This document shows positions 35,461 through 47,308 of a stretch of DNA of 64,000 bases, one piece after another. This DNA is from Ceratotherium simum simum (Eukaryota; Chordata; Mammalia; Perissodactyla; Rhinocerotidae). A model generated the notes under the pieces. That model was not told the DNA's origin. It ran no database searches and was given only the letters and a program-made list of their open reading frames with translations. The stretch lies in contig NW_004454160.1 of assembly GCF_000283155.1 (NCBI RefSeq), positions 9,610,338 to 9,674,337 of the forward strand, in the 5' to 3' direction. The position numbers and the translations under genes are program-made. Position 1 is the first letter of the stretch; the number at the start of each line of letters is the position of its first letter.

Positions 35461-36850
35461 TTCAAATATTTATCAGGCATTTGGATATACACATTTTAAG
35501 GCCATACATTTTCTTCTACTCACAGATTTAGCTCCTCCCCCACATGTTGATATATTGTATTTTCATTAAGATTCCATTCAAAACAGGTTGCAATATTCAT
35601 TGAATTATTTAGGAATGTGCTCCTTAATTTCCAAACATTAGGTGATTCTCTAGCTACTTTTTGTTATTGATTTCTAGTTTAATTCCACTCTGGTTAGTGA
35701 ACTTGCTGAATAATTTCAATCCTTCGTAATTTAATGATACTTGCATTATGACCCAGCATATAGTCCATTTTAGTAAATGTTTATATTCTACAATTATTGT
35801 GTGCAGTGTTCTATAAGTGTTGGTCGCATCATGTTGGTTAATATTAAAATCTACTATATCCTTACTAATTTTTTTCTAAGTCCGCTTTATTAGTTACTGT
35901 AGTGGGTCGAGTTGTGGCCTCAAAAAAAAATGTCCACGTCCTAATTATCAGAACCTGTGAGTGTGATCTTATTTGGAAAAAGAGTCTTTGCAGATGTAAT
36001 TAAGTTGGGATCTCAAGGGACAAGATCATCCTAGATTATCCAGGTCAACTATAAATCCAGTGACAATTGTTCTTATAAGAGGTAGAAGAGAAGACACAGG
36101 CACAGAGGAGAAGGCCATGTGAAGACAGAGGCAGAGATTAAAGTTATGCAACCACAAGCCAAGGAATTCCTGAAGCTACTAAAAGCTGGAAGAGGCAAGG
36201 AAAGATTCTCAAGATTCTCCCCTATAACCTTTGGAAGGAGTATGGTTCTGCTGGCACCTTGATTTAGGATTTTTAGCCCCCAGAACTGTGAGAAAATAAT
36301 TTTCTGCTGTTTTAAGCCACCAAGTTTATGGTAATTTCTTACAGCAGCCACAGGAAATGAATACAGTTACTAAGAGAGTTGGGTTAATATTGCCACCGTG
36401 ATTACAGATTTGTCTCTTTCTCCTTATAGTTGTCAGTCTATGTTTTATATGATTTAAACCTATATTATAAATTTCATATAAATGTAGAATCCTAGATGAT
36501 TAACCTTTATTTATTTATGAAATGACCTCATTATCTCTAGTAATTCTTCCTGCCTTATAGTTCTATCTTTTCTATTATTAGTATAGCTATAATATCTTGC
36601 ATTTGCTTAGTTTTTTCATGACATATGTTTTTCCACTTTTTTTGTTTTGCTTTCTATATCTTATACTTGAGGTGAACCTCTTTGAAGTAGGACATATTTG
36701 ATTTTTCCCTATTCATAAATTTTTTATCTCTCAATAGAAAGATTGAGTCAACTTACATTTAATGCATTAATGATGTATGCTCAGATTTGTATCTTCCATC
36801 TTACTATTTTTTAAAAATTTGCACCATCAGCTTATTGTTGTTTCCTTGCC
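35461..36850 (-). mobile_element. Old L1 linker region, minus strand, split by an LTR
   Basis: A-rich ORF1-ORF2 linker and endonuclease-proximal L1 sequence on the minus strand (for example 'gcatatagtccattttagta' near 35756 and the 'ttaacctttatttatttatg' to 'aatgcattaatgatgtatgc' block at 36500-36780). The two halves are continuous across the LTR at 35898-36365. Confidence 0.6.
35898..36365 (+). repeat. Solo LTR, MaLR/MLT1-like, with a perfect 5-base TSD
   Basis: It starts TGTAGTGGGTCG and ends ...AATGAATACA, with 'ttatttggaaaaagagtctt' and 'cccccagaactgtgagaaaa' blocks. It is flanked by 'gttac' at 35893-35897 and 36366-36370. Confidence 0.85.
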
Positions 36851-38686
36851 TTATTTTGAGTCCCAGAAGGAGAGGAGAAAATGAGGCGCAAAAAATTATT
36901 TCAAGGAACAATGACCAAGATGGACCATTTCTGGTCCATGAGACAAGTATCAATACGTTTCAATGAATTCAATAATAAAGAGAATACTCTCTAACAGAAT
37001 TAAAATAGAAATAAATAACAATATGATATCTAGAAGATCTCCAAATATTTGAAAGTGAAGCCACACAATTCTTGGGTCAAATAAAAAATCATAAGAGAAA
37101 TTAGAAAATACTTTTAACTAAATGACAATGAAAACATAATACATTAAAATTTGTAGGATACAACTAAAGCAGTCCTAAGAGGAAAATATATAGCCTTAAA
37201 TGCTATATTAGAAAAAAGTAAGATTCAAAGCAATGATCTAAGCCTCCAGTGTAATAAACTAGAAAAGGCAGAACATTTAAACTCAAAGAATTAGAAGAAA
37301 GGAAATTGTAAAGATGCAAGCAGATATCAATGAAGTGGAAAACAGAAAAACAGCAAAAATCAGCAAAGCCAAAAATTGATTCTTTGAAAAGTTTAATAAA
37401 ATGATAAATATCCTAGCCAGACTAATAAAAAAAATTACAGTTGCATGAAAAACAAAAAGAATATCACTACAGATATTGCAGATATTAAAGGGGTGACAGA
37501 AATATTGTGAGCAACTGTATGCCAATATGTTTTAAGGCTAACTTGAAATGGCCAACTACCTTGAAAAACTCACCTTATCAAAACTAACACAAGAAGAGAT
37601 AGAAAATGTAAATAGACATTCTATTAAAGTAATTGAATTTGTAACTTAAAACTTTCCCACAAGTAAATCTCCAGTTCAGAGGGCTTCACTGGTGAATTAT
37701 AACAAATATTTAAGGGAGAAACAAAACTAATATTATACAAAATTGTCAGAAAATAGAGGACAAGAGAATTCATTGTAATTTGGTTCATGAGGTTAGCATA
37801 ATCCTGACAACAAACTTAACAAGGAAAATACAAGAAAAACTTATAGACAATTTATAGATAGCCACTCATGGACATAGAAATATACTTAGCCACTAGTTAA
37901 TTTATTCCAGCAATATATAAAGAAGAATAACTTTTTTTTTTTTTTTTGCTGAGGAAGATTTGCCCTGAGCTAACATCCATTGCCAATCTTCCTCTTTTTG
38001 TATGTGAGCTGCCACCACAGCATGGCCACTGACAAATGAGTGGTGTAGCTCCACTCCCATGGAACTGAACCTGGGCTGCCAAAGTGTAGCATGCCAAACT
38101 TAACCACTTGGCCACCAGGGCCAGCCCTAAAGAAGAATAACTTGATAATCAGGAGTGGTTTATCCCAGGAATGCAAGGTTGGTTCAACATTCAAAAATTA
38201 ATTATTACATAATAAAAAAGAAAATTGTATATGTATTTCCACAAAGTAAAAGCATTGGACAGAATTCCAATGTACATTTATTGTTAGAAAAAAATTCTCA
38301 GACACTATAAATAAAATGGAAGTTCCTCAATATGATAAATGGTATATACTAAAAACCTACAGGTAACATCATACCTAATGGCAAAAATATTACACATTTT
38401 TCTGCAAGATAGAGATTAAGGCAAAAATGTCTGTTCTCATCAGTTTTATTTAACATCTTACTGGAGGTTCTAGCCAACTCAGTATGGTAAGAAAAAGAAA
38501 AAAAGTGCACAACAGATTGGAAAGCAAGATACAAAACTATCTTTATTCAAAAACAGTATAATTATTTACATGGACCATTCTAAGGCAAATACAAAAATAC
38601 TACTAGAAATAATATGTGACCTAAGCAAGGTTTTAGGATATGAAATTGATATTTTAAAAAATCAATTGTATTTTTGTATACTAGTG
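36851..38686 (+). mobile_element. L1 ORF2 fragment (mid-ORF2 to RT), plus strand
   Basis: It reads mid-ORF2 blocks in order: EIRKYF-like near 37100, AVLRGKYIALNAIL near 37170-37205, then KELEERKL and KINEVENRKTAKISKAKN near 37290-37378. RT-proximal and palm sequence follows to near 38680 (FFQDRD*GKNVCSHQFYLTS-type region). An ERE interrupts it at 37934-38127. It is cut by MaLR sequence at 38687. Confidence 0.75.
37934..38127 (-). mobile_element. ERE SINE, minus strand, with a perfect 16-base TSD
   Basis: A T-run then 'gctgaggaagatttgccctg' leads to the reversed head 'cagggccagccc'. The flanks 'taaagaagaataactt' at 37918-37933 and 38128-38143 are identical over 16 bases, so both boundaries are exact. 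Confidence 0.97.
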
Positions 38687-39180
38687 GGTTAGTCTGCTAG
38701 GGCTGCCATAAAAAAATACCTCAGATTGGGTGGCTTAACAAAAGAAATTTATTTTCTCACAGTTCTGGAGGCTAGAAGTTTAAGATCAAGATGCCACTAA
38801 GATTGGTTTCAGATGAAACTTCTCTTCTAGTCTTGTAGATGGCCACATTCTCACTCTGTCCTTACATCTCCTTTCCTCTATGCACACATGGAGAGAGAGA
38901 TTGTGTCTCTTTCTCTTCTTATAAGGACATCATTCCTATTGGATGAGAATCTCATCATTAAGAGCTCATTTCACCTTAGTTACCTTCTTAAAGAGCCTAT
39001 CTCCAAATACAGTGACACTGGGGGTTAGGATGTCAACATATGAATTTCGAGGGGACACAATTCAGTCTATAACATTTCACTCTCTTTTGTCCCTCAAAAT
39101 CCATGTCCTTTTTGCATGCAAAATACATTCACCCCATCCCAACATCTCCAAGAGTTACCGGAAACAATGGATACGCCCCA
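38687..39180 (-). repeat. MaLR-type LTR with a stub of internal sequence, minus strand
   Basis: The LTR spans about 38687-39074, from 'ggttagtctgctagggctgc' to 'attcagtctataaca'. Beyond it, 39075-39170 ('ccctcaaaatccatgtcctt', 'gcaaaatacattcaccccat') is the beginning of MaLR internal sequence. The rest of that element is lost at the L1 boundary near 39180. Confidence 0.75.
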
Positions 39181-39360
39181 AAAAATGAGATAATATATTC
39201 TAAGTCCTCAGAGAAAAAACATATCCTATATCCAGCAAAATTATGTTTTAAAAATGAAAGCAAAATAAAGACTTTCCCAGATAAATTTCCCAGACAATTT
39301 GTTGCTAGCAGATCTACATCACAAGAAATACTAAAGAACGTTCTTCAGGCTAAAAGCAAG

Positions 39361-39413
39361 GATTTTATTTACCCTTTAGGGTAATTAATTACCCCTTTAG
39401 GGTAAATAAAATC
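39361..39413. repeat. 53-base near-perfect palindrome
   Basis: The arms 'gattttatttaccctttagg' and its near-complement ending 'gggtaaataaaatc' flank a central 'aattaatt'. Each arm itself contains the self-complementary-like 'accc(c)tttagggt'. One extra C in the right arm is the only length difference. It lies within the L1 ORF1-ORF2 linker. Confidence 0.9.
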
Positions 39414-42400
39414 CACATGAAAAAACAAAGAGCACTGATAAAGATAGTTATGTAATTATAAAAGACAATATAAGGCATATTTTTGTCCTTTCTTCTCTTA
39501 ACTGATTTAAAAATCAATTGCATAAAATAATATGCAAATAGTGTACTGTTGGGTCTATGAGATATATAAAAGTGATATACATGTAATGTATTTGCCAATA
39601 ATAGCACTAAGGAGGTGGGTGGGAACAAAGCTGTATTGGATTGAGAAAATAACTACAGAAGGTAAAGCAATGAAAATAACAATGTATTGTTGAGCGTGTG
39701 ATATTAATGGAGGTACTATATATAACAATAATACCAAAAAAGGGGGAACATGGAATAGAACTATATAGGAGTAATATCTCTATATACCATTGGAATTAAA
39801 CTAGTGTAAATCTAAAGTTGATTATGATAAGTTAAGACATATGTGGTAAACTCTGGAGTAATCACTAAAAAAATAATTCAAATAAATATAATGAAAACTC
39901 ATTAGAGAAATTAAAATGCTACATTAGAAAATATTCATTTAATATAAGAAAGCAGTGAAGGAGGACTAGAGAAACAAAAAAGACATGATACACATATGAA
40001 ACAAAAAGTAAAATGGTAGGTGTAAATCCAACAACATTAATCATAACATTAAATGCAAATGGATTAAACAAGCCAATCAAAAAGAGAAGATTGTCAGGGA
40101 TAAAAAAATGATCCAACTATATGCTGCCCATAAGAGTACACACATTGGATTCAAAGATAAATAGATAGAAAGTAAAAAGATGGAAAAAGATATATCATGA
40201 AAACAGGAACCACAAGGAAGCTGGAGTGGCTATAAATAATATCAGACAAGTAAAGTTTAAAACAAAAAAATGTTACTAGAGAAAGAACCTTTTTATAATG
40301 ATGCAAGGGTCAATCCATCAGAAAGATATAATGATTATAAATATATATGCACCTAGTAACAGAGTGTCAATATACGTGGAGCAAAAATTGACAGAAATAA
40401 AGGGAAAAGACAATTCAACAATAACAGTTGAAGACTTCACTACTCCATTTTCAATAATGAATAAAACAATTGTACAGAAGATCAACAAGGAAATAGAAGA
40501 CTTTAAAAAACACTATCAATCAACTAGACTTAAAAATCTATAGAACACTCCATCCAACAACAAAAGAATACACATTTTTTTCAAGTCCACTTGGAACATT
40601 CTCAAGGATAGAGCATGTGCTGGGCCATAAAACAAACACAAATGAATTTAAAAGAATAGAAATAATACAAGTATATTCTCCAACCACAATGGAATATAAT
40701 TTGAAATCAGTAACAGGGAAAAATTTGGGAAACTCACAAACATGCGGAAATAAAACAACACACTCCTATGTAATGAATGGGTCAAAGAAGAATGAAACAA
40801 GAAATCAGAAAATACTTTGAGACAAGTGAAAACAAAGACACACGCTATCAAAACTTATGGGTTGCAGATAAAGTAGTGCTGACAGGCAAATTCACAGCTG
40901 TAAATTTCTATTTAAGAAAGAAGAAATATCTCAAGTCAGTACCTAACTTTCCATCTTCAGCCACTAAAAAGAAGAGCAAACTAAATGTAAATCCAGCAGA
41001 AAGAAGGAAATAAAGATTAGAGGGGAATTAGTGAAGTAGTGAATAGAAAAACAACAGAAAAAAATCAATGAAACCAAAAGCTGTTTCTTTGAAAAGATTA
41101 ACAAAATTAACAAATCTTTAGCTATATTGACCAAGATAAAAAGAGAGAAACCCAAGTTATTAGACTTGGAAATAAAAGAAGGACTTTACTATCAATTTTA
41201 CCAATTTTAAAGAGAATTATAAAGGAGTAATATGAACAATAGCACATCAACAAATTAGATAACTTGGATGAAATGGACACATTTCTTAAAAGACACAACC
41301 ACAAAAACTAGCACAAGAATAAACAGACAGTTTGAAAAAGCCTATAATAAAAGAGAGATTGAATTTAAAATAATAATAAAACTACCCACAAAGAAAAGCC
41401 CAGGCTTAAATGGCTTCACCACTGAATTCTATCAAACATTTAAAGAAGAATTAATAGAACTCTTCACAAACTCTTCCAAAATACAGAAGAGAAGCAAACA
41501 ATTCCTATCTCACTTTATGAAGTAGGAAGTATTAATTATGAGACCTGTGTTAATTACCATAATGTCAAAACCAGACACAGACATCATAAGAAAAGAAACT
41601 GCAGGCTAATATCTCTTAAGAATATGGAAGCAAAAATCCACAGCCAAAAAATTAGTAAACCAAATCAAGAACATATAAAAGGAATTATATACCATGACCA
41701 AGTGAAATGTATCCCAGTAATGTGAAGTAGATTTAATATCCAAAAATAAAATTAATGTAATACATCATATCAATAGAATAAAAAAACAAAGATCATATGG
41801 TCATCTCAAGAATGCAGAAAAAGCACTGGAAAAAATACAACACCCTTTCATGATAAAAAAGACTCAACTAACTAGAAATAGAAGAGAAACCCCACAACCT
41901 GACAAAGGATATCTACAAAACAAACAAACAAAACCCACAGCTAACTTCATAGTTAATGATGAAAGTCTAGATGATTTCCCCCTAAGATCATATGGAAGAC
42001 AAGGACGTCCACTCTTGCCCTTTCTATTCAACATTGTACTGGAGGTACTATCCAGGAAATTGGGCAAGAAAAAGAAATACAATTCTTCCGGATGGAAAAG
42101 ATGAAGTAAAACTATCTCTATTCACAGAAAACATAATCTCATATATAGAAAATTCTAAAGAATTCACTAAAAAACTATTAAAGTTGATGAATGAATTCAG
42201 TAAGGTTGCAGTATACAAGATCAATATACAAAAATCCATTGTATTTCTATTCACTTGCAATGATCAATCCAAATATAAAATTAAGAAAACATTTTCATTC
42301 ACAACAGCATCAAAATGAATAAATACTTAAGAATAAATTTAACAAAAGAAGTGCAAAACTTACACTCTGAAAACTACGAAACACTGTTGAAAGAAATTAA

Positions 42401-43041
42401 AGATGATCTAAGTAAATGGAAAAACATTCCCATATTCACAGATTGAAAGACTTAATACTGTTAAGATGGAAATACTCCTCAAATGGATCTGCAGGATTTA
42501 ATGTAATCCCTATGAGAATCTCAGCTGATTTTTTTTGTAAAATTGATAAGCCAATTCTTAAATTCATAAGAAATTGCAAGAGACCCAGCATAGCCAAAAA
42601 CAATTCTGAAAAAGAAAAATAAAGTAGGAGGACTCACACCTGCTGATTTAAAAACTTACTATAAAGCAATGGTAATCAAGATAGTGTGGTAATGGATAGG
42701 GATAAACCCATACACCTATAGGCAACTGATTTTTGACAAGGATCCAAGTCTATTCACTGGGGAAAGAATAGTCTTTTTCATAAATGGTACTGGGACAACT
42801 GGATAGCCACATGGAAAAAAATGAAGTTGAACACTTACCTCACTCCACATGCAAAAATTAATTCAAAATGGATCAAAGACCTAAATGTAAGAGCAAAAGC
42901 TATAAAACTCTTAGAGGAAAACATAGGGGTAAACCTTCATGACCTTGGATTTGACAAAGGATTCTTAAATATGACACCAACCCACAAGCAACAAAAGAAA
43001 AATAGATAAACTGGGCTTCAAAATTAAAAGCTTTTAGGCAT

Positions 43042-43409
43042 TGTATTAATTTTCTAGGGCTTCCATAACAAAATACCACAGAGTGGGTAATTTAAACAAT
43101 AGAAATTTATTTTCTCACAGTTCTGGAGTCTAGAAATCCAAGATCAAGGAGCCTGCAGGGCTAGTTTCCTCTGAGGTCTCTCTCCTTGGCTTGCAGATGA
43201 GAGCCCTCTTCCTGCCTTTGTGCACACATGTCCCTGGTGTCTCTTCCTCTTTTTGTAGGGACACTAGTCATGTTGGGTTATGGCCCACTCTAACGGCCTC
43301 TTTTTAATTTAATCACCTCTGTGAAGACTTTTTCTCAGTTATATTCTGAGGTACTGAGGGTTGGGACTTCATAATATGAATTTTGAGGGGTACAATTCAG
43401 CTCAACACA
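43042..43409 (-). repeat. Solo LTR, MaLR/MLT1-like, minus strand, in the L1 ORF2 tail
   Basis: It runs from 'tgtattaattttctagggct' to '...attcagctcaacaca', with the 'cacagttctggagtctagaa' block. The flanks 'ggcat' (43037-43041) and 'tgcat' (43410-43414) match at four of five bases. L1 codons continue in order on both sides. Confidence 0.85.
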
Positions 43410-43980
43410 TGCATTAAAGTATACTATCAAGAGAGTGAAAAGACTAGTCACAGAATGGGAGAGAATATTTTCAAATAATATATCTGATAAAGTATTTGTA
43501 TCCAGAATATATAAAGAACTCTTCTAGCTCAATAATAAAAAGACAAATAATCCAATTTAAAAATGGACAGAAGATTTTAATAGACATTTCTCCAAGGGAG
43601 ATATACATGTCCACTCAGAAACTTGCATGTGAATATTTATAGCATTATTCCTAATAGCATTATTCTTAATTATTCCAAAAGGTGGAAACAATCCAAATGT
43701 CTATCAACTGATGACTGGCATAGCAAAATGTGATATACCTATTCAATGGAATATTACTTGGCCATAAAAAAGAATGAAGTACTGTTACATGCTACAACTG
43801 GATGGACCTGGAAAACCTTATGCTAAGTGAAAGAAGCCAGTCATAAAATACTACATAGTATATGAAATTTCCCAGAACAGGGAAATCTTTAGGTACAGAA
43901 AGTAAATTTGTGCTTGCCTAGGGATGAGAGGGATGGCTAGAGTGATAGAGGTTAATGGCTAAAGGGTATAGGATTTTTTT

Positions 43981-44289
43981 GTGTGTGTGTGTGTGTGTGT
44001 GTGAGGAAGATCAGCCCTGAGCTAACATCCATGCTAATCCTCCTCTTTTTGCTGAGGAAGACCGGCTCTGAGCTAACATCTATTGCCAATCCTCCTCTTT
44101 TTTTTTCCCCCCCAAAGCCCCAGTAGATAGTTCTATGTCATAGTTGCACATCCTTCTAGTTGCTGTATGTGAGACGTGGCCTCAGCATGGCCAGAGAAGC
44201 AGTGCGTCGGTGTGTGCCCGGGATCCGAACCCGGGGCCGCCAGTAGTGGAGCAGGCGCACTTAACCGCTAAGCCAGGGGGCCAGCCCCG
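43981..44289 (-). mobile_element. Long-form ERE SINE, minus strand, GT-rich tail
   Basis: The tail is a (GT)n run (43981-44002) instead of poly-T. The body has two 'gaggaag..c.g..ctgagctaacatc' blocks and an extra 'ccccagtagatagttctatg' segment absent from the shorter EREs. The right end is the reversed head 'gggggccagccc'. The flanks 'aggattttttt' (43970) and 'aggatttcttttt' (44290) are the TSD. Confidence 0.92.
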
Positions 44290-44440
44290 AGGATTTCTTT
44301 TTGAAATGATTAAAATGTTCTAAAATTGACTGTATTAATGGTTGCACATAACTATGAATATTCTAAAATACATTGAATTGTACATTTTAAATAAGTAAAA
44401 TGTATCATATGTGAGCTACATCTCAATAAAGCTGTTAAAA

Positions 44441-45197
44441 ATACAGCATGATCGATTATCACTTATATCAGTAATGCAGATTGTTAACCACCATAAATAC
44501 ATTAATGAAAGCTTTCTTCACATTAATCACATTAATTGGTTAAAAGTGAAAAGATTTACATAATCCATCAGTCGATGTAGAAAAAGATTTTGATAAAGTT
44601 ACCATGTATGATAAGAAGACATTTAAAAATTAAGAGAAAGAAGGAATATTTTAACTTGTTAAAAGTTACTTATTCAACATCATATGGAATGAAAAAATCG
44701 TTTAAAGAATTCCTCTTAAGGCTACGAACAATACAGGCATTCAGCTCTTACAGCTACTATTCAATGGAGTCTTAGATGTCCTGAGTAATAAAATAAGGCA
44801 ATAAAAAGAAATAAGAGAGAGAAAATTTGGAATGGAAGAGACAAAATTTTTACTACTCACAGGTGATATGACTGTTTACATAAAATTACAATGAATCAAT
44901 AGAACTATTGGAAACAATAAAAAAGTTAATCAATTATATTGGTAAATTATCTAGTTTAAAAAATTAATAAACACGAGACACCCTGAGAATGACTCTCCTA
45001 CAAAAACAACAAAAGATGTTTAATAATATACTTTAAATTATATTTTAAAATAAAGTGAAAAAATAATGAAAAATTAATCACCAGAGGCCAAAAAATAAGT
45101 GAAACTAGAAATCCTAAGAGGTTAAGTAACACTGAAGCCATCTTCCTTGCTGAGAAGAGCTGTAGAACTGGTTGCCTTGAGTTTCCATTTGGATGGC
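44441..45197 (+). mobile_element. Old, decayed L1 RT fragment
   Basis: A VDVEKDFDKV-like RT block near 44572-44605 and a TGDMTVYIKLQ block (the FADDMILY region) near 44860-44890 are recognisable. The rest is AT-rich and unreadable. The 61-codon frame 44590-44775 is incidental. Confidence 0.55.
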
Positions 45198-45604
45198 TGT
45201 ATTAATTTTCTAGGGCTGCAATGAGAAAATACCACAGACTGGGTGGTTTAAAAAACAGAAATTTATTTTCTCAATTCTGGAAGGTAGAAGTCCAAGATCA
45301 AGTTGCCAGCAGGTTTGATTTCTTCTCATGCCTCTCTCGTAGGCTTGCAGATGGCTGCCTCTCATTGTGTCTTCACACGGCCTTTCCTCTGTGCACACAC
45401 GTGCCTGGAAATTCTCTTTGTGTGTCCAAATTCCCTCTTCTTATCAGGACATCAATCAGATTGAATTAGGGCCCACCCTAACAGCCTCATTTTAACTTAA
45501 TCACCTCTTTAAAGGTCCTGTCTCCATATACAGTCATATTATGAGAGACTGAGTATTAGTGCTTCAACATATAAATTTGGGGGGACACACTTCAGCCAAT
45601 AACA
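45198..45604 (-). repeat. Solo LTR, MaLR/MLT1-like, minus strand
   Basis: It runs from 'tgtattaattttctagggct' to '...cttcagccaataaca', with 'accacagactgggtggttta' and 'atcaatcagattgaattagg' blocks. No convincing TSD. Confidence 0.8.
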
Positions 45605-46005
45605 AGCTCATACAGGGAATGAGGAAAAATAGATGAAATCTAGGATCTACACAAGGTAAGAATCTAAAAGGAGATCTCCCTCCCCAACTCATAAAGCTAG
45701 GATCTTAAAGAATTAAATGTTCAGTGTAAGTGTGAACAGTTCAGATATCTGTGAAGGTTTAGCAACACGTATTACCTGTTTTAACTCTGTTACTGGTGAA
45801 GGGAAACTTCAAGTTACACTACCTATGTGGTCTTAAAAAATTCAAGCAAAATACTTAAAGTACTCTGACATGGGCAGAACCAGCAAAACTAATCTATTGC
45901 AATAAAAGTTTTTTGAACATTGTTTATCCTTAGTGGTGGGATATTGAGTGGTAAGATACAATATGGAGCCTACTGGAGTACAGAAAATGTTCTATATGTA
46001 TGTAT
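45605..46005. other. Unassigned, probably old L1 3' UTR
   Basis: No gene or named repeat is visible. The 3' UTR-like AT-rich sequence resumes after the RTE-type element at 46396-46475 ('aatttgatgcattgtatact', then 'tactttgataaaaaaaat'), which suggests one old L1 3' end split by that insertion. Confidence 0.4.
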
Positions 46006-46381
46006 TTGTTGTTAGTGCTGTGGAGTCATTTCTGACTCCCAGTGACCCTGTGTACAGCAGAGCAGAACCCTGCTGGGTCTTTTTGCAGTGCTCCACTGCC
46101 TTTCATAGGGTGTCATGGCCAATATTTTTGGAAGTGGGTGGCCAGATTCTTCTTCCTAGCCTGTATAGTCTGGAAGCTCTGCTGAAACCTGTCAACCGTG
46201 GGTGACTCTGCTGGTATTTGAAATACTGGTGGCATAGCTTTCAGCATCACAGCAACATGCAGCTGCCACAGTATGACAGCTGACAGATGGATGGTGGTGT
46301 TCCCTGACTGGGAAACAAACCCAGGCCACAAGCCTTGTTGGGGAGAGCACTGAATCTTAAGCACTAGACCACCAGAGGTGG
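46006..46381 (+). mobile_element. RTE-clade-type repeat (LINE end or derived SINE)
   Basis: 'ttgttgttagtgctgtggag' then 'ctgactcccagtgaccctgt' at the left, and 'tggaagctctgctgaaacct' through 'ggtggcatagctttcagcat' further right, match the start and end of RTE-type retroelements known from several mammals. The region between appears deleted. The flanks 'ctatatgtatgtat' (45992) and 'ctacatgtatatat' (46382) are a probable 14-base TSD. The short 85-codon frame is not a gene. Confidence 0.6.
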
Positions 46382-46475
46382 CTACATGTATATATACATA
46401 AATAAATTTGATGCATTGTATACTTAAGATTTCTATAGTTTATTGTATGTAAGTATACTTTGATAAAAAAAATTT

Positions 46476-47308
46476 ACTTTTAAAAAGCAAATGAAAATAT
46501 CTAAGAAGAAATGTAACTTAAAAGGACTCAAAAATTTAACAAAGTTCCAAGAAACACAATCTCACATTTAGAAATCATAATCAGAAACAATGGATAGCGG
46601 AATAAGTTCCTCAAAGATTTTAGATACTGAATAGAGTCAAGTTATAAAAGAAATATGTTTACTCTGTTTACAGAATAAAATTAAAGTTAGAAAACATAAA
46701 TATATATCAAAAAGTCATAGAAAATTAAAGAGAATTGAAAAGAAACTAGATATCCTAGGAAGGAAAATTATAAATAATGAAATTCAAGAATCAATAGGCT
46801 TTCTTGAGAAAACTTCTAGTTCTGACCAGGGTGGAGTAAGCTTATATTTTACTAAACCTGTTTCATATAGATATACATAGTAATGTACACATATATGTGC
46901 GTGTATGTGTGAATAATAAACAGCTGCTATAAAACAAAAGTTGAAAGGCACTGGAGAGCAATCAGTGGAGTCAGAAGTTGAGGGACTATGCTCCTTGTGA
47001 GAGGAAAAGCATATAAGGAGAGATTCATATTTATCCTGATCTATTTCCTGAGGGCTTTTTCCAACATGGGGACTGCAGTAAAAGTATAAAGTACAGTCAT
47101 TTTGGAATGAGGAGGCAGAGATCAAAGTTCAGAGATGCAACTGGCTGGGACTTAGGCAAATTCCCAGAGAGAAAGAAACCACAGAGAAAGGAGTCCAGCT
47201 ATAAATTCACCTTAAATCATTGGCCAAATCCTTATCTACACATACAAGGGACAGGAATTCAATAAATCCAGCAGAAAACAGCAGCTCGGAAGTTAACAAA
47301 GTGAGCAC
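46476..47308 (+). mobile_element. Old L1/HAL1-type 5' region, left part
   Basis: A-rich sequence with a KKLDILGRKIINNEIQESIG-like ORF1 remnant at 46735-46800, then a 5' UTR-like stretch (46810-47300) with 'gcagaggatcaaag'-type blocks. After the L1 insertion at 47309-49842 it continues into ORF1-like sequence (50090-50740). More than one old copy may be merged here. Confidence 0.5.

Larger units (their letters stand above)
39181..44440 (+). mobile_element. Long L1, ORF1 end through ORF2 to 3' UTR
   Basis: ORF1 C-terminal codons (ILYPAKLCFKNESKIKTFPDKF at 39218-39290) are followed by the linker (to about 40020) and the endonuclease (IINIYAPSN near 40330-40356, SRIEHVLGHK near 40600). Next are mid-ORF2, the RT from about 41370 ([21 protein letters not shown]) to 42320, the tail ([18 protein letters not shown] near 42865-42920) and a 3' UTR ending 'tcaataaagctgtt' near 44435. 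The RT catalytic FADD reads FTEN at 42121-42132. Interrupted by an LTR and an ERE. It is about 4.6 kb without those. Confidence 0.85.

Noticed and set aside
45948..46205. 85-codon frame
   Set aside because: It overlaps the RTE-type repeat and has no supporting features.
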